DNA of 64,000 nucleotides from Bdellovibrionales bacterium. GTDB lineage: Bacteria; Bdellovibrionota; Bdellovibrionia; Bdellovibrionales; Bdellovibrionaceae. The stretch spans positions 1 to 64,000 of the forward strand of contig JAFEAQ010000006.1 in assembly GCA_018266295.1 (NCBI GenBank), written 5' to 3'. The stretch's first letter is position 1; each line of letters starts with the position of its first letter. The notes under the pieces are model-generated. The model made no database searches. It had not been told where the DNA came from and saw only the letters and a program-made list of their open reading frames with translations. Of the stretch, positions 34,439-43,332 are shown in pieces. A program made the translations under genes and the position numbers.

Positions 34439-34900
34439 GAGAGCCTCCTGTCTTTCGCTTTCATCAAAGACAAAAAGAATCTACCACGGGTTTTAAAACC
34501 GATTTTTCAGCGATTTTGCCGGCTTGATTTCACTCAAAGACCTTCGCACAGAATAAAATATAAAAGCTATAAGCGCCTCAATTAGAAGTCTTCTCACGCT
34601 TTTTGAGAAGGACCTCATCCCCTCTGATAAAACGCCAGGATCGCGATCGTAATCACCGCATTTTCCTGTCAAACATAAAATCAATATTTTTCCTACGTTT
34701 GCTTTTTGAAACAGACCGCGAGCAAAGAAAATAGACCCAACCCTATACAAAACGCGAGTCCTCCTACCGCCGCAGGGGCGGTGCGCGGGTCGCGATCGTG
34801 ACAAATAAAAATCCTGGTCCAATGATAAAAATCACTTCATTAGAATCCGAAGTCCCAGTACTCTTTAATCTAAAGTTCATTTTGTCGAAGGATCTACGAT
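34439..34900. other. 462-base intergenic region with small hairpins
   Basis: Divergent promoter region between the HNH and GST genes. It holds CTTCTCA-cgcttt-TTGAGAAG near 34590-34610, a GC hairpin ACCGCC-gcagg-GGCGGT at 34764-34783 matching one inside the HNH gene, and TCGCGATCGT twice (near 34640 and 34790). No protein-like ORF is visible. Confidence 0.5.
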
Positions 34901-35563
34901 ATGAAAGTTTACGTTTTTAAATCACTGCCGCCCTTCCTTTGGGGTTACACGCGGGACCTCCGCGTAATGTGGACCCTGGAAGAGTGCGGAATTTCGTATG
35001 AAACCATCGGTCTCGACTGCGGACCCAATGGTCTTCAAGATGACACGGCCTATGGGATGGTGAATCCTTTCAAGCAGGTTCCGACAATCGACGATAATGG
35101 GTATATACTGACTGAATCCGGCGCGATCCTGCTTTACCTCGCTGAAAAGTCCGGCAAACTGATTCCTAAAGACCTGCAGGCCCGTGCGCAGGTCTATCGC
35201 TGGCTGATTACTTCGCTCAATAATATTGAGCCCTTCACTCTGCCGATTCTTTTCGCCGATCTTCAAGGCGACTCGAATCCTCATTTGAAAGCATTGCGCC
35301 CTTGGCATATTGATATTTTGGCGCGCTTCTTCCCGACGATTGATGACATGCTAAAAAATCAGCCATTTCTTACTGGCAATGAGTTCACGGTCGCTGATAT
35401 TATTTTTACCGGCGTGCTGCGCGAAATTCGCAAGAATGAAGTTCTTAGCAAGTATCCAAACATTCAGAAATTCCGCGAGCGCTGCGAAGCACGTCCTGCC
35501 TTCGTAAAAGTTGTCAACGCTTACGAAGATCGCCTGGGTATCGCACGCGGAAGTGCGCGATAG
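34901..35563 (+). CDS. Glutathione S-transferase-family protein
   Basis: 220 residues. The thioredoxin-like N-terminal half includes the cis-Pro element KQVPTIDDNGYILTESGAILLYLAEK (about 62-87; Glu/Ser bind the glutathione gamma-glutamyl end in the family), and the C-terminal half is the all-helical domain with the N-capping box FTVADIIFTGVLREI. The N-terminal catalytic Ser/Tyr/Cys region reads SLPPFLWGYTRDLRVMW. Detoxification or redox work is likely. GAAGGATC precedes the ATG. If the organism makes glutathione, the GCS2 gene at 6493 could be connected, but that is only a suggestion. Confidence 0.88.
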   Translation: MKVYVFKSLPPFLWGYTRDLRVMWTLEECGISYETIGLDCGPNGLQDDTAYGMVNPFKQVPTIDDNGYILTESGAILLYLAEKSGKLIPKDLQARAQVYRWLITSLNNIEPFTLPILFADLQGDSNPHLKALRPWHIDILARFFPTIDDMLKNQPFLTGNEFTVADIIFTGVLREIRKNEVLSKYPNIQKFRERCEARPAFVKVVNAYEDRLGIARGSAR

Positions 35564-35786
35564 CTGTCTAGTTCATAGACACCGATTTGTTTCCAAGACA
35601 CTCGGAGGCATGACGGCCTTTTATGCAGAAAATATAGTGGCTGCGCCGTGCTCACTCGTGCTCTTATTTAGAGCAAAAAATGCGGGGTCTGGAAACAGAT
35701 TCACTCTGATCCTAAAGCCCTTTCGTTACTAGAGGCATTGCTGTAAAAATCTTTGGACAATCATAGACGATAACCAAGGAGATCTT

Positions 35787-36134
35787 ATGCAAATTAAAAA
35801 TTCAGCATTCATGTTTCTATCTGTAAGTCTGATGACACTTTCAAGCTTTGCGAAAGCCCCGCCCTGCGTGCAGTGGTTTGGCACTTGCGTGAAGTCAAAA
35901 GTACGCGATGTATATTCTGTGGATGGGGATATTGGAAAAATATCTGTTACTAAAGCAGCCGTGCAATATGAGCTTCTTGAACAAGATGGCGGCGTTTCTC
36001 AACACCAAATTGCTGCTGAGGTAAACACTTATGTCGGCGTGCCAGCATTCATTGGCAACCTCAAAGAAAGACGCTCATTGTCCAGCGCTTGCAAGCAGAT
36101 ACTTGCAGAACTTGATTCACGTCGCTGTGAGTAA
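35787..36134 (+). CDS. Small secreted protein
   Basis: 115 residues with signal peptide MQIKNSAFMFLSVSLMTLSSFA before KAPPC. The mature part has four cysteines, two near the start (PPCVQWFGTCVKSK) and two near the end (SACKQILAELDSRRCE), suggesting disulfides that tie the termini together. AAGGAGAT lies before the ATG. Monocistronic with its own terminator. No family recognised. Confidence 0.65.
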   Translation: MQIKNSAFMFLSVSLMTLSSFAKAPPCVQWFGTCVKSKVRDVYSVDGDIGKISVTKAAVQYELLEQDGGVSQHQIAAEVNTYVGVPAFIGNLKERRSLSSACKQILAELDSRRCE

Positions 36135-36137
36135 TTC

Positions 36138-36170
36138 AAAAGCCCGGTTCATCACCGGGCTTTTTATTTT
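36138..36170 (+). terminator. Rho-independent terminator after the small secreted protein
   Basis: AAAGCCCGGT and ACCGGGCTTT arms around TCATC, then TTTATTTT. The convergent gene ends 17 bases on. Confidence 0.85.
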
Positions 36171-36186
36171 CAACTAAGAAAAATTC

Positions 36187-36795
36187 TTACTGATAGCTGA
36201 TTCTGTACAAATCAAATTGAGAGTGATCTGTGTGGCTCTCGATTGTGCAAGGCGTGCACTCGTAGTTGCTTGAGCGGCACTCAGGCATGCTGTTGCGTTG
36301 CCAGTCACATTTTTGCTTCGCCACTGCCGTCTTCTTATCATAGAAGTGATAAGTCTGGATAAAGTCGCGCACTGGAGCTCCACCGTGGCCAGGGCCTGGA
36401 TTCCAACCGCCACCGCCTCCTGGAGGACGACCCGGGCCCGGACGACCTGGACCTGGGTTCCAGCCACCACCGCCACCAACCAACTGGTAAACGATGTAGC
36501 TTGAGTGATCCGAGTGTTTGATTTCAGAGCACGGACTGCATTGATAGTTTTGGTCATTGCAACGACGATCTGCCAAGCGCGCATTTTGACAATTTCTAAT
36601 AGCTATAGCTGTTTCACCATCCGTGAAATGAACTTCATCAACTTGTTGCCAACTTGCTTGCGGCTGCGCTCCGCCCCACTGCCCGCCACCGCGGCCATCA
36701 TTGATTCCACCCCATACTTGGGCATAAGCGCTCCCAGCAAATGCAAGTGTTGCAGTTACGGAAACTACTTTTACTAAATTCTTCAAAACGTTCAT
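36187..36795 (-). CDS. Secreted protein with two copies of a Cys/His domain and a Gly/Pro-rich linker
   Basis: 202 residues, signal peptide MNVLKNLVKVVSVTATLAFAGSAYA. Two homologous modules of about 50 residues (about 45-103 and 145-202) share the pattern F.D..TA.a...C......C...NY.C.PC.....H.DHS.y..Y. Each has four cysteines and a terminal H-x-D-H-S, which could bind metal. They are separated by a low-complexity GGGGGWNPGPG... linker, which itself repeats. The domain is not one I can name. Its GC-rich linker gives long shadow ORFs in other frames. Confidence 0.7.
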   Translation of the reverse strand: MNVLKNLVKVVSVTATLAFAGSAYAQVWGGINDGRGGGQWGGAQPQASWQQVDEVHFTDGETAIAIRNCQNARLADRRCNDQNYQCSPCSEIKHSDHSSYIVYQLVGGGGGWNPGPGRPGPGRPPGGGGGWNPGPGHGGAPVRDFIQTYHFYDKKTAVAKQKCDWQRNSMPECRSSNYECTPCTIESHTDHSQFDLYRISYQ

Positions 36796-36986
36796 GGTGT
36801 TTTCTCCTTGTTTTGTGTTTATGCTTCTTCAATAAAGCAATGAGCGGGCCAAGTGTTTCAGAGTCACAATGACTCTTCCGAAACGGAACACTCAAAGATT
36901 TTTTTGGAAATTGGTCGGAGTTTTGCAAGCACCTTCGACAACACAGAGAAATCAGAAAGTTTCTATCTGAGAGCCAAGGAGCAACG

Positions 36987-37856
36987 ATGAAGAATTTTAT
37001 TTCAAATGTGACTGTATTTTCACTGCTAAGTTTCACAATGATAAGTGCGAACGCGCTCGGGATGAGCCGCAACATCGGTGAACTTGCAAATTACTCGAAA
37101 GTGGACGAAGTGATACTGCTCCCGGAAATTGGTGGGAATCTTTCAGGTATTACGTACAACTATGACACCGGCACCTACTTTATGGTGCAAAATAATTACG
37201 GGAAACTTTTTGAATACGATCGCAGTTTAAAAAAGCAATTGCGCGTTATTGAAATGAAAAACCTGAAGGACGATGACACGGAAGGAATTTTTTATTTAGG
37301 CCGCGATCGTTTCGCGATCAGTTCCGAAGACAATCACATTCACATCTTCACGATTCGTCCCGGCGACACCGTGCTTGATCTCAACTCTGCCCGCGAAGAC
37401 GTCCAAGACTTTACTCTGCCTCCGCCCAGCAAAAAAAATAAAGGCCTTGAAGGCGTCTGTCTTGCGCCGTCAAAAAATGGCGGTCGCGGAACTTTCTATA
37501 CCGTCCAAGAAGCAAGCCCAAAGAAGGTCTACACCTTCGAGTTTCCAGCAAGTGATGCCGACGTGACCTCGCCGAAAGTTCTTGGCGTGAAAGAACTCTT
37601 CAACGCCGACAAAGCTTTGTTCTTAAAAATGAGTGACCTCTCTGACTGCACCTTTGACACAGAGTCAGATCATTTGTTTTTGCTGAGCCACGAATCATCC
37701 AAGGTGATGGAATTTAGCCGCACCGGTGAAGAGATCGGATCTTTGAAACTGCCAACGGTGGCACCTCAATACGAGGGGATCACGTTTGGTCCGGATCGCG
37801 AGCTGATCTTAGTGAGCGAACCTAATTCCGTTGTGATTATGAAAAAGAACCACTAG
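36987..37856 (+). CDS. Secreted SdiA-regulated/YjiK-type beta-propeller-like protein
   Basis: 289 residues with signal peptide MKNFISNVTVFSLLSFTMISANA. The mature protein matches the SdiA-regulated (YjiK) family in layout: LPEIGGNLSGITYNYDTGTYFMVQNN, DTEGIFYLGRDRFAISSEDN, KGLEGVCLAPSKNGGRGTFYTVQEASP, MSDLSDCTFDTESDHLFLLSHESSKVMEF and QYEGITFGPDRELILVSEPN are successive propeller blades with the recurring 'EG' element. Function in the family is unclear; esterase/phytase-like propellers are structural neighbours. Convergent with the carboxylesterase gene; a GCCGGCG/CGCCGGC hairpin (37865-37886) lies between. Confidence 0.8.
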   Translation: MKNFISNVTVFSLLSFTMISANALGMSRNIGELANYSKVDEVILLPEIGGNLSGITYNYDTGTYFMVQNNYGKLFEYDRSLKKQLRVIEMKNLKDDDTEGIFYLGRDRFAISSEDNHIHIFTIRPGDTVLDLNSAREDVQDFTLPPPSKKNKGLEGVCLAPSKNGGRGTFYTVQEASPKKVYTFEFPASDADVTSPKVLGVKELFNADKALFLKMSDLSDCTFDTESDHLFLLSHESSKVMEFSRTGEEIGSLKLPTVAPQYEGITFGPDRELILVSEPNSVVIMKKNH

Positions 37857-37899
37857 TCGCACATCGCCGGCGCCAAAGACGCCGGCGGCTCTTCATGGA

Positions 37900-39435
37900 C
37901 TATTGGAAATCGATCGAATGGTCCCAGCGTGGATCGCCGTTTGCGATATAGGCGTTTGGATCGCCTTCCCAGAAAAAGCCCTTAAAGTAAGTCGACATTT
38001 GTTTTCTGAGACGCTCGCGGGAAGAAAGATTGTCCGGCGTCCAGGCAAAGCGAGAAAAGCTCTCTTCCTGAGTGACGAAATTACCTAAATAGAAAATCGC
38101 ATCCATGCCATGGACCGCACCGAAAACTTCGCGCCATGGGGACGGAGTCTCTTTCCATTTAAAGGTGTAGTAGTAGACATTATTGCGAGTCAGGCTCATC
38201 CACAGATAGCCATTATGTAGAGTCAACCACAGGCTTTCGCTGCCCGCTGTCGTTGCCGCTTTAAACTCGGTGTAACTGGTGTTGATGAGATCGTCGACTT
38301 TCAAATCCAGATTGCGTGAGTTCTGAATCATCTCCCAGAGTTGCTTCTCATCGGGTTTTAGCATCTTACCGCCAACCAGATATGTTCCCTCGTCATCAGT
38401 TGAGCCCATCATCAGCGGCACCTGGTTGTAAGCGCCAAAGACAACGCCCTCAAGACCATTTGGCAAAACATATCCATCAGCGATGTGCTGATAAGGAACC
38501 ATGTAATCCTGCGCTTCAACCAGTTCACTTGCCGTGCGCTCGTACATGAACTTGCGAATCCAAGTGTCGGTTTGTTTGCCTAAAAAATCACTCGCCGCAC
38601 TTTTATCTGCTGCAAGCCCCGCGTTCACCACTAATTGCGCCATGAAATCCGCTGAGCGCTGCTCGGCAATGACCTTAGGATACGCATTCGGAAGACCCGC
38701 AGAACAAACCGCTTTATGAAACAGATTATTCGCCAGAGGCGACTGCATCAGCCCCCACACGTTCATGCAACCCGCACTGTGCCCCATGATGGTGACATTC
38801 TTCGGGTCGCCACCGAATTGAGATATATTCTTCTTCACCCACTCAAGCCCCTGAATCAGATCCAGCGTCGTAAAGTTGCCGGAGCGATCACCTTTACTAC
38901 CAACTTTTTGAAAAGCCGGATGTGTGAAGGCTCCAAAAAGTCCCATGCGATAATTGAGGCTTACAAAAATCACATCGTCATGAGCCGCCATGAATGCGCC
39001 GTCATACATTGGATCGCGAGAAGTGCCTTTAAAATTTGATCCGCCATGAATCCAGAACACCACCGGGCGCTTGTAAGACTGATCTTGCGGAGCCCAAACA
39101 TTCAGATAAAGACAATCCTCATCACCGACCGGCTGACCAAACTGACTCGAAGGCACGTTGGCAAAGAAGTTGCCTTTTTGCATGCAGGCTGGCTTTAACT
39201 GATGAGCATTCAGCACTCCTGGCCATGGCTGAGGGTCGCGCGGAGCTTTCCAGCGCAGTGGCCCCACCGGAGGAGCCGCATAAGGAATACCCAAAAACTG
39301 CGTTGTTTGATATTTACCTGCTGAGCCTGAGACATCACCAAAAACGGTCGAGCGCACGTCTAGAGCCAAAGCATGAAGAGATAAAAATAAAACAATCGCA
39401 AGAAGACTGATGTGTGTTCTCATACCCCCAGTCAT
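37900..39435 (-). CDS. Secreted type-B carboxylesterase (cholinesterase-like)
   Basis: 511-residue exported alpha/beta hydrolase. Signal peptide about 5-24 (LLAIVLFLSLHALA). Family marks in order: FLGIPYAAPPVGPLRW, EDCLYLNVWAP (type-B signature 2), oxyanion-hole WIHGGSNFKGTS, nucleophile Ser in GHSAGCMN, acid residue in GSTDDEGTYL, and His in FGAVHGMDAIFYLG. ALERT-type C-terminal ending WEGDPNAY also fits. It should hydrolyse ester bonds outside the cytoplasm. Start may be 39435 or the ATG at 39423 (MRTHIS); neither has an ideal ribosome binding site. Confidence 0.92.
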   Translation of the reverse strand: MTGGMRTHISLLAIVLFLSLHALALDVRSTVFGDVSGSAGKYQTTQFLGIPYAAPPVGPLRWKAPRDPQPWPGVLNAHQLKPACMQKGNFFANVPSSQFGQPVGDEDCLYLNVWAPQDQSYKRPVVFWIHGGSNFKGTSRDPMYDGAFMAAHDDVIFVSLNYRMGLFGAFTHPAFQKVGSKGDRSGNFTTLDLIQGLEWVKKNISQFGGDPKNVTIMGHSAGCMNVWGLMQSPLANNLFHKAVCSAGLPNAYPKVIAEQRSADFMAQLVVNAGLAADKSAASDFLGKQTDTWIRKFMYERTASELVEAQDYMVPYQHIADGYVLPNGLEGVVFGAYNQVPLMMGSTDDEGTYLVGGKMLKPDEKQLWEMIQNSRNLDLKVDDLINTSYTEFKAATTAGSESLWLTLHNGYLWMSLTRNNVYYYTFKWKETPSPWREVFGAVHGMDAIFYLGNFVTQEESFSRFAWTPDNLSSRERLRKQMSTYFKGFFWEGDPNAYIANGDPRWDHSIDFQ

Positions 39436-39588
39436 ACCAAGCGAAGGACCGAAGTGGTCAAAGAAAAAGCAGCTTTATCGGGATTCTTTCATCCCGCCAT
39501 AGACTTTCTCATCATATTTTTGGGAGCATCAACGCGTGATTTTGTGGAAAAACTGTGATTAAGTCTTTAAACACGAAGGAGTTCTTTA

Positions 39589-40188
39589 ATGGCAAAGACG
39601 TCGACAAAAGAAAAACCAAAGGTAAAGATCCAACCCCGCTGCAGTTGGGCTGGAACGGATCCTCTCTACGTGAAGTATCACGATACGGAATGGGGCGTGC
39701 CCGTTCACGACGATCAAAAGCTTTTTGAGTTCCTGGTCCTGGAGTCGGCGCAAGCAGGTCTTAGCTGGATAACAATTTTAAGAAAGCGAGAAAACTATCG
39801 CAAAGCCTTCGCCGGCTTTGATCCAAAGAAAGTCGCACGCTTCAACGAAAAGAAAATTGCGGCCTTGCTACAGAACGAAGGCATCATCCGCAACAATCTC
39901 AAAATCCGCGCGGCAATTAACAACGCCCAAAGATTTTTAGAAATCCAAAAAGAATTCGGCAGTTTTGCAAAATACATGTGGGCCTTTGTTGATCACAAGC
40001 CAATCCAGAATAAAAGGAAACCCGGCACGATCCCGGCGACCACAGAGATCTCAGATGCCCTTGCAAAAGACATGAAAAAACGTGGTTTTAAATTCTTGGG
40101 TTCTACGGTCCTCTACGCACATATGCAAGCAGTCGGCATGGTGAATGATCACGTCACTTCTTGCCTTTGTTATAAGAAACTAAGTTAG
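39589..40188 (+). CDS. tag: DNA-3-methyladenine glycosylase I
   Basis: Removes 3-methyladenine from alkylated DNA. 199 residues. Marks: RCSWAGTDPLYVKYHDTEWGVPVHDD (zinc-ligand Cys and His, catalytic-region Trp), LFEFLVLESAQAGLSWITILRKRENYRKAF, and the C-terminal KRGFKFLGSTVLYAHMQAVGMVNDHVTSC with the remaining zinc ligands. A short lysine-rich N-terminal extension precedes the domain. GAAGGAG lies before the ATG. Its 3' end overlaps the convergent kinase gene by nine bases. Confidence 0.95.
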   Translation: MAKTSTKEKPKVKIQPRCSWAGTDPLYVKYHDTEWGVPVHDDQKLFEFLVLESAQAGLSWITILRKRENYRKAFAGFDPKKVARFNEKKIAALLQNEGIIRNNLKIRAAINNAQRFLEIQKEFGSFAKYMWAFVDHKPIQNKRKPGTIPATTEISDALAKDMKKRGFKFLGSTVLYAHMQAVGMVNDHVTSCLCYKKLS

Positions 40189-42777
40189 AACTTTTTCGAT
40201 CGAGGCAAACAAAACCGATTTCTTAATCGGCTTTGTCAGAAAAGACACTTTCGGTAACGAGAGCGCCTTTTCCGCCGTGGTATCCAACGCATCGGCTGTC
40301 ACTAACAAAATGGGCTTTGATGGCAGATGATTTTGCTGCTCGTACTCACGCACTTTTTCGACGACCTCAAAGCCATCCATCACCGGCATTCGCAAATCCA
40401 GCACTAAAAGATCCGAGGGCTTATTGAGATATAAATCCCAAGCTTCTTTTCCATTCATCGCAAATTCGATATGCCAAGGGGTTTTCTCAAAGTACGCCAT
40501 GTAAAGTTCTTTATTGCCGATATCATCGTCAGCCACGATCAAAGAAATCGGCTTCTGCATGAATCCCGCAGGCACCACCGGTTTCGCCACCGCCGCTGCA
40601 GAAATCCCGCCGGCCTCTGGCGCTACAGCAGAAGCAGTGGTTTCTTTTTTATCGCCGCGCTTTTTCGGCCGGTTTGTAAATCCGATAGCACCAAGAACGT
40701 CACTCACCAAGAGCGGTGAATTATCAATAATGGAAATCTGCGGGTCCGCGGCTGCGTCTAAGAGACTTTTTCTGTGCCCGGCAATGATCACGCGTCCGAC
40801 TTTGGCATCATGTTTAACCAATGTCATCGAGAAGCCTTCAAGAGTTGCGTCCACTAAAATCCAGCGGGGCTCCTTTTGTGGATGAGTCTTGATGTAATTT
40901 TTCGCTTCTTCAGGAGCAACATAGTTTAAATGAATTTGCGGATGGCCAGAAAGAAGATTTAAAGACTCCCGCCAAGCGCTGTTATTAGAAATCACCATCA
41001 GCTCCACCGGCAGATCGTCCGCCGGCTTAAAGACCGGAAGCCATGCCGCAGATTCAAGACTTTCAACATCAAGATCCACAGTAAAGTTAGAACCTTTTTT
41101 CGCTTTCGATTGCACTGTCAGACGTCCGCCAAGTTTACGCACAAGCTCTTTGACGATCGCAAGGCCTAACCCAACACCACCTTCAGAAAGTACATAGGAT
41201 CCTTCCACTTGAAAAAAGGCATCAAAGACTTTCCCGAGTTTATCTTCCGGAATCCCGACGCCGGTATCTTCAACTTCAAAGCGCAATGTTGTGCGCGAGC
41301 CGGCTCCCCCCATGCGCGAGACACGGAAAGTAATATTTCCTTCGTTGGTGTACTTGCAGGCATTCCGCAAAAGGTTCATCAGAATCTGGCGCAAACGACT
41401 TGGGTCACACTGAATGCTCGATGGCAAATCCGCTGCAAAGTTCGTATAAAAACGCAGATTCTTCTTCATGATATCCTGACCGGCAATTCTGGCAGTTTCG
41501 TCCAAGAACTGGATCAGATTGAACTTCTTAAGATGAATTTGCAGATCATTACTGTCAGCCTTGGCAAGATCCAGTAGGTCCTCAATCATCGACAGCAAAT
41601 GATTCCCCGAAGCACGCATACTTCTTAGGTATTCAGTGATTTTCTTGTCTTTGTCCTCTTCCTCACAAAGATCGATCATCCCCAGAATTAAATTCAATGG
41701 CGTGCGAATCTCGTGAGAAATATTTCCTAAAAAGCGTGTTTTCCCAAGTAAGACCTCTTGTAGTTCGTGATGGGCCTTTTCAAGATCCGTCGTTTTTTCA
41801 ATAACGAGTTTCGTCACTAAACTAGTTTGCCGAACCAGAACCAAGAACAAATATGAAATCAGCAAGGTGATAAAGAAACTCATCAAACCCGCAATCAACG
41901 ACGGAGACAACTCACGCTTTGGTTCTTTGAAGTTAAAAGCAAAATTCAGCTTCATCCCCGATTGCGGCAAGCCTTCGACATAAAGATAGTGGTGATAGCC
42001 TTCGCCCACTCCCGCCGCACTTGCCGCCGTCCCCGGCTTCACGACTTTATGTCCCCCACTTTGCGCTTCCACCCGCCACGTGTTGCCGGTTTCAGAATCG
42101 GTAATATCGAGGCTTTCTCCAGGGCGAAGATCGGTCTTAGCAAACACGCCCGAGAGCGGAGCCGTAAAGATATAAAAAATATCTTTATTGCCTCGCGAAC
42201 GCATAATAAAAGAAACGCGCGGCACTTCGGAGTAATTATGCAAAACGGCTTTTTGCATAGAATTGCCATCCATCATGCGCTTGACGGCATCTTTCACAAT
42301 CTCTGAACGGATGGTCTTATAAGATGACGGCAAAGGATCTAAAACCGAGTCCTTCGTATCAAGTCGCACCAAAAGACGCATCTCAGGGTAGTTACTCCCC
42401 TTCTCATTACGGTGAGTGTATTCAAAAATAGTGAAACGTTGGAAGATCGTGTACTCCAAAGCCTGGCGCATAAACATCGCATCGGCCTTGTAGGCTCGTG
42501 GCCGCGAGCCCAAATAGTCTTCATAAGACTGGATCCGCAGAATGCTGTTTGAGAACAGCAAATCGAGCTGATTAATCATCTCTTTATAGCGCTGAATCGA
42601 GTCGGTTTTGAGGATCTGTTGTTCGCGTTCACGGAGGTTATCGTAGACATAAACCGAAATGGCCGTGCCACAAATCAAAGCCAACATCGGGATCCATAAA
42701 ACCAAACGGCGGAACCTGACTAAACCAAATTTCAGTATTTTCTGTATTTTCTTCGTAGTCATATTGGCAAATCGCAT
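40180..42777 (-). CDS. Hybrid sensor histidine kinase with periplasmic sensor and two receiver-like domains
   Basis: 865 residues. First membrane helix about 28-48, a periplasmic CHASE-like sensor domain of about 240 residues (YVYDNLREREQQILK, FTIFEYTHRNEKGSNYPEMRLLVRLD), second helix about 295-318, phospho-acceptor His355 in GNISHEIRTPLN, an ATPase domain (NLLRNACKYTNEG, DTGVGIPED, GGVGLGLAIV), then a degenerate receiver (about 590-690, no acidic pocket or conserved Lys visible) and a true receiver with phospho-acceptor Asp794 in LVLDLRMPVMDG. No HPt domain is fused, but a separate HPt gene diverges from it 144 bases away, a likely phosphorelay partner. Confidence 0.9.
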   Translation of the reverse strand: MRFANMTTKKIQKILKFGLVRFRRLVLWIPMLALICGTAISVYVYDNLREREQQILKTDSIQRYKEMINQLDLLFSNSILRIQSYEDYLGSRPRAYKADAMFMRQALEYTIFQRFTIFEYTHRNEKGSNYPEMRLLVRLDTKDSVLDPLPSSYKTIRSEIVKDAVKRMMDGNSMQKAVLHNYSEVPRVSFIMRSRGNKDIFYIFTAPLSGVFAKTDLRPGESLDITDSETGNTWRVEAQSGGHKVVKPGTAASAAGVGEGYHHYLYVEGLPQSGMKLNFAFNFKEPKRELSPSLIAGLMSFFITLLISYLFLVLVRQTSLVTKLVIEKTTDLEKAHHELQEVLLGKTRFLGNISHEIRTPLNLILGMIDLCEEEDKDKKITEYLRSMRASGNHLLSMIEDLLDLAKADSNDLQIHLKKFNLIQFLDETARIAGQDIMKKNLRFYTNFAADLPSSIQCDPSRLRQILMNLLRNACKYTNEGNITFRVSRMGGAGSRTTLRFEVEDTGVGIPEDKLGKVFDAFFQVEGSYVLSEGGVGLGLAIVKELVRKLGGRLTVQSKAKKGSNFTVDLDVESLESAAWLPVFKPADDLPVELMVISNNSAWRESLNLLSGHPQIHLNYVAPEEAKNYIKTHPQKEPRWILVDATLEGFSMTLVKHDAKVGRVIIAGHRKSLLDAAADPQISIIDNSPLLVSDVLGAIGFTNRPKKRGDKKETTASAVAPEAGGISAAAVAKPVVPAGFMQKPISLIVADDDIGNKELYMAYFEKTPWHIEFAMNGKEAWDLYLNKPSDLLVLDLRMPVMDGFEVVEKVREYEQQNHLPSKPILLVTADALDTTAEKALSLPKVSFLTKPIKKSVLFASIEKVLT

Positions 42778-42921
42778 AACCCATTGTTACTGGGGGCTTT
42801 TGGAGTGAAGTTAATTGCATTTGAAGGTTTCTTCAATCCATTTTAAAGTGAATATTGAGACAGGATGTTACTGTTTTGTCACATCTGCTCCCTATTTATT
42901 GAGACATGAAGGAAAAACGAC

Positions 42922-43332
42922 GTGACGAATGAAGAAAAAGACCTCATCCAAGTGACTGAAGCCCTGAAACGGCTTCCTCATTTTGACAGTGCCGCGTTTA
43001 TTCAGCTCATTGAGGACACAGGCCCCGTAGTCGCACTCCGGATTTTAGCTCGCTTTGAAATCGGCGTTCAGGAAAGCCTCACTGCGATAAAAAATGGCAT
43101 TACACAGGAAAACTCGGACTCGATCTGGCAAGCTTGCCATAAAATGACAGGCTCAGCAGAACTCATTGGCTTTAAAGAGTTTGGTGCGAAGTCGCGGAAA
43201 CTCAATCGCGACGTGAAGGCGCTTCCGGATATTCAGGCGCACTTGGATGAACTGACACATTATTTGCGTGAAGGTGAAGCTCTCTTAGCACATATCAAAG
43301 AAAGCTTTCCGCAGTTTAAGAGTTACCTCTAA
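42922..43332 (+). CDS. Stand-alone HPt (histidine phosphotransfer) protein
   Basis: 136 residues, all-helical, with the HPt core AARILARFEIGVQESLTAIKNG-type helix and IWQACHKMTGSAELIGFKEFG, where the phospho-accepting His sits in ACHKMTGSA (about residue 73). It should relay phosphate from the receiver of the divergent hybrid kinase to a response regulator, perhaps the OmpR-type one whose gene it overlaps by 17 bases at the 3' end. It starts with GTG, with AAGGA ten bases upstream. Confidence 0.85.
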   Translation: MTNEEKDLIQVTEALKRLPHFDSAAFIQLIEDTGPVVALRILARFEIGVQESLTAIKNGITQENSDSIWQACHKMTGSAELIGFKEFGAKSRKLNRDVKALPDIQAHLDELTHYLREGEALLAHIKESFPQFKSYL

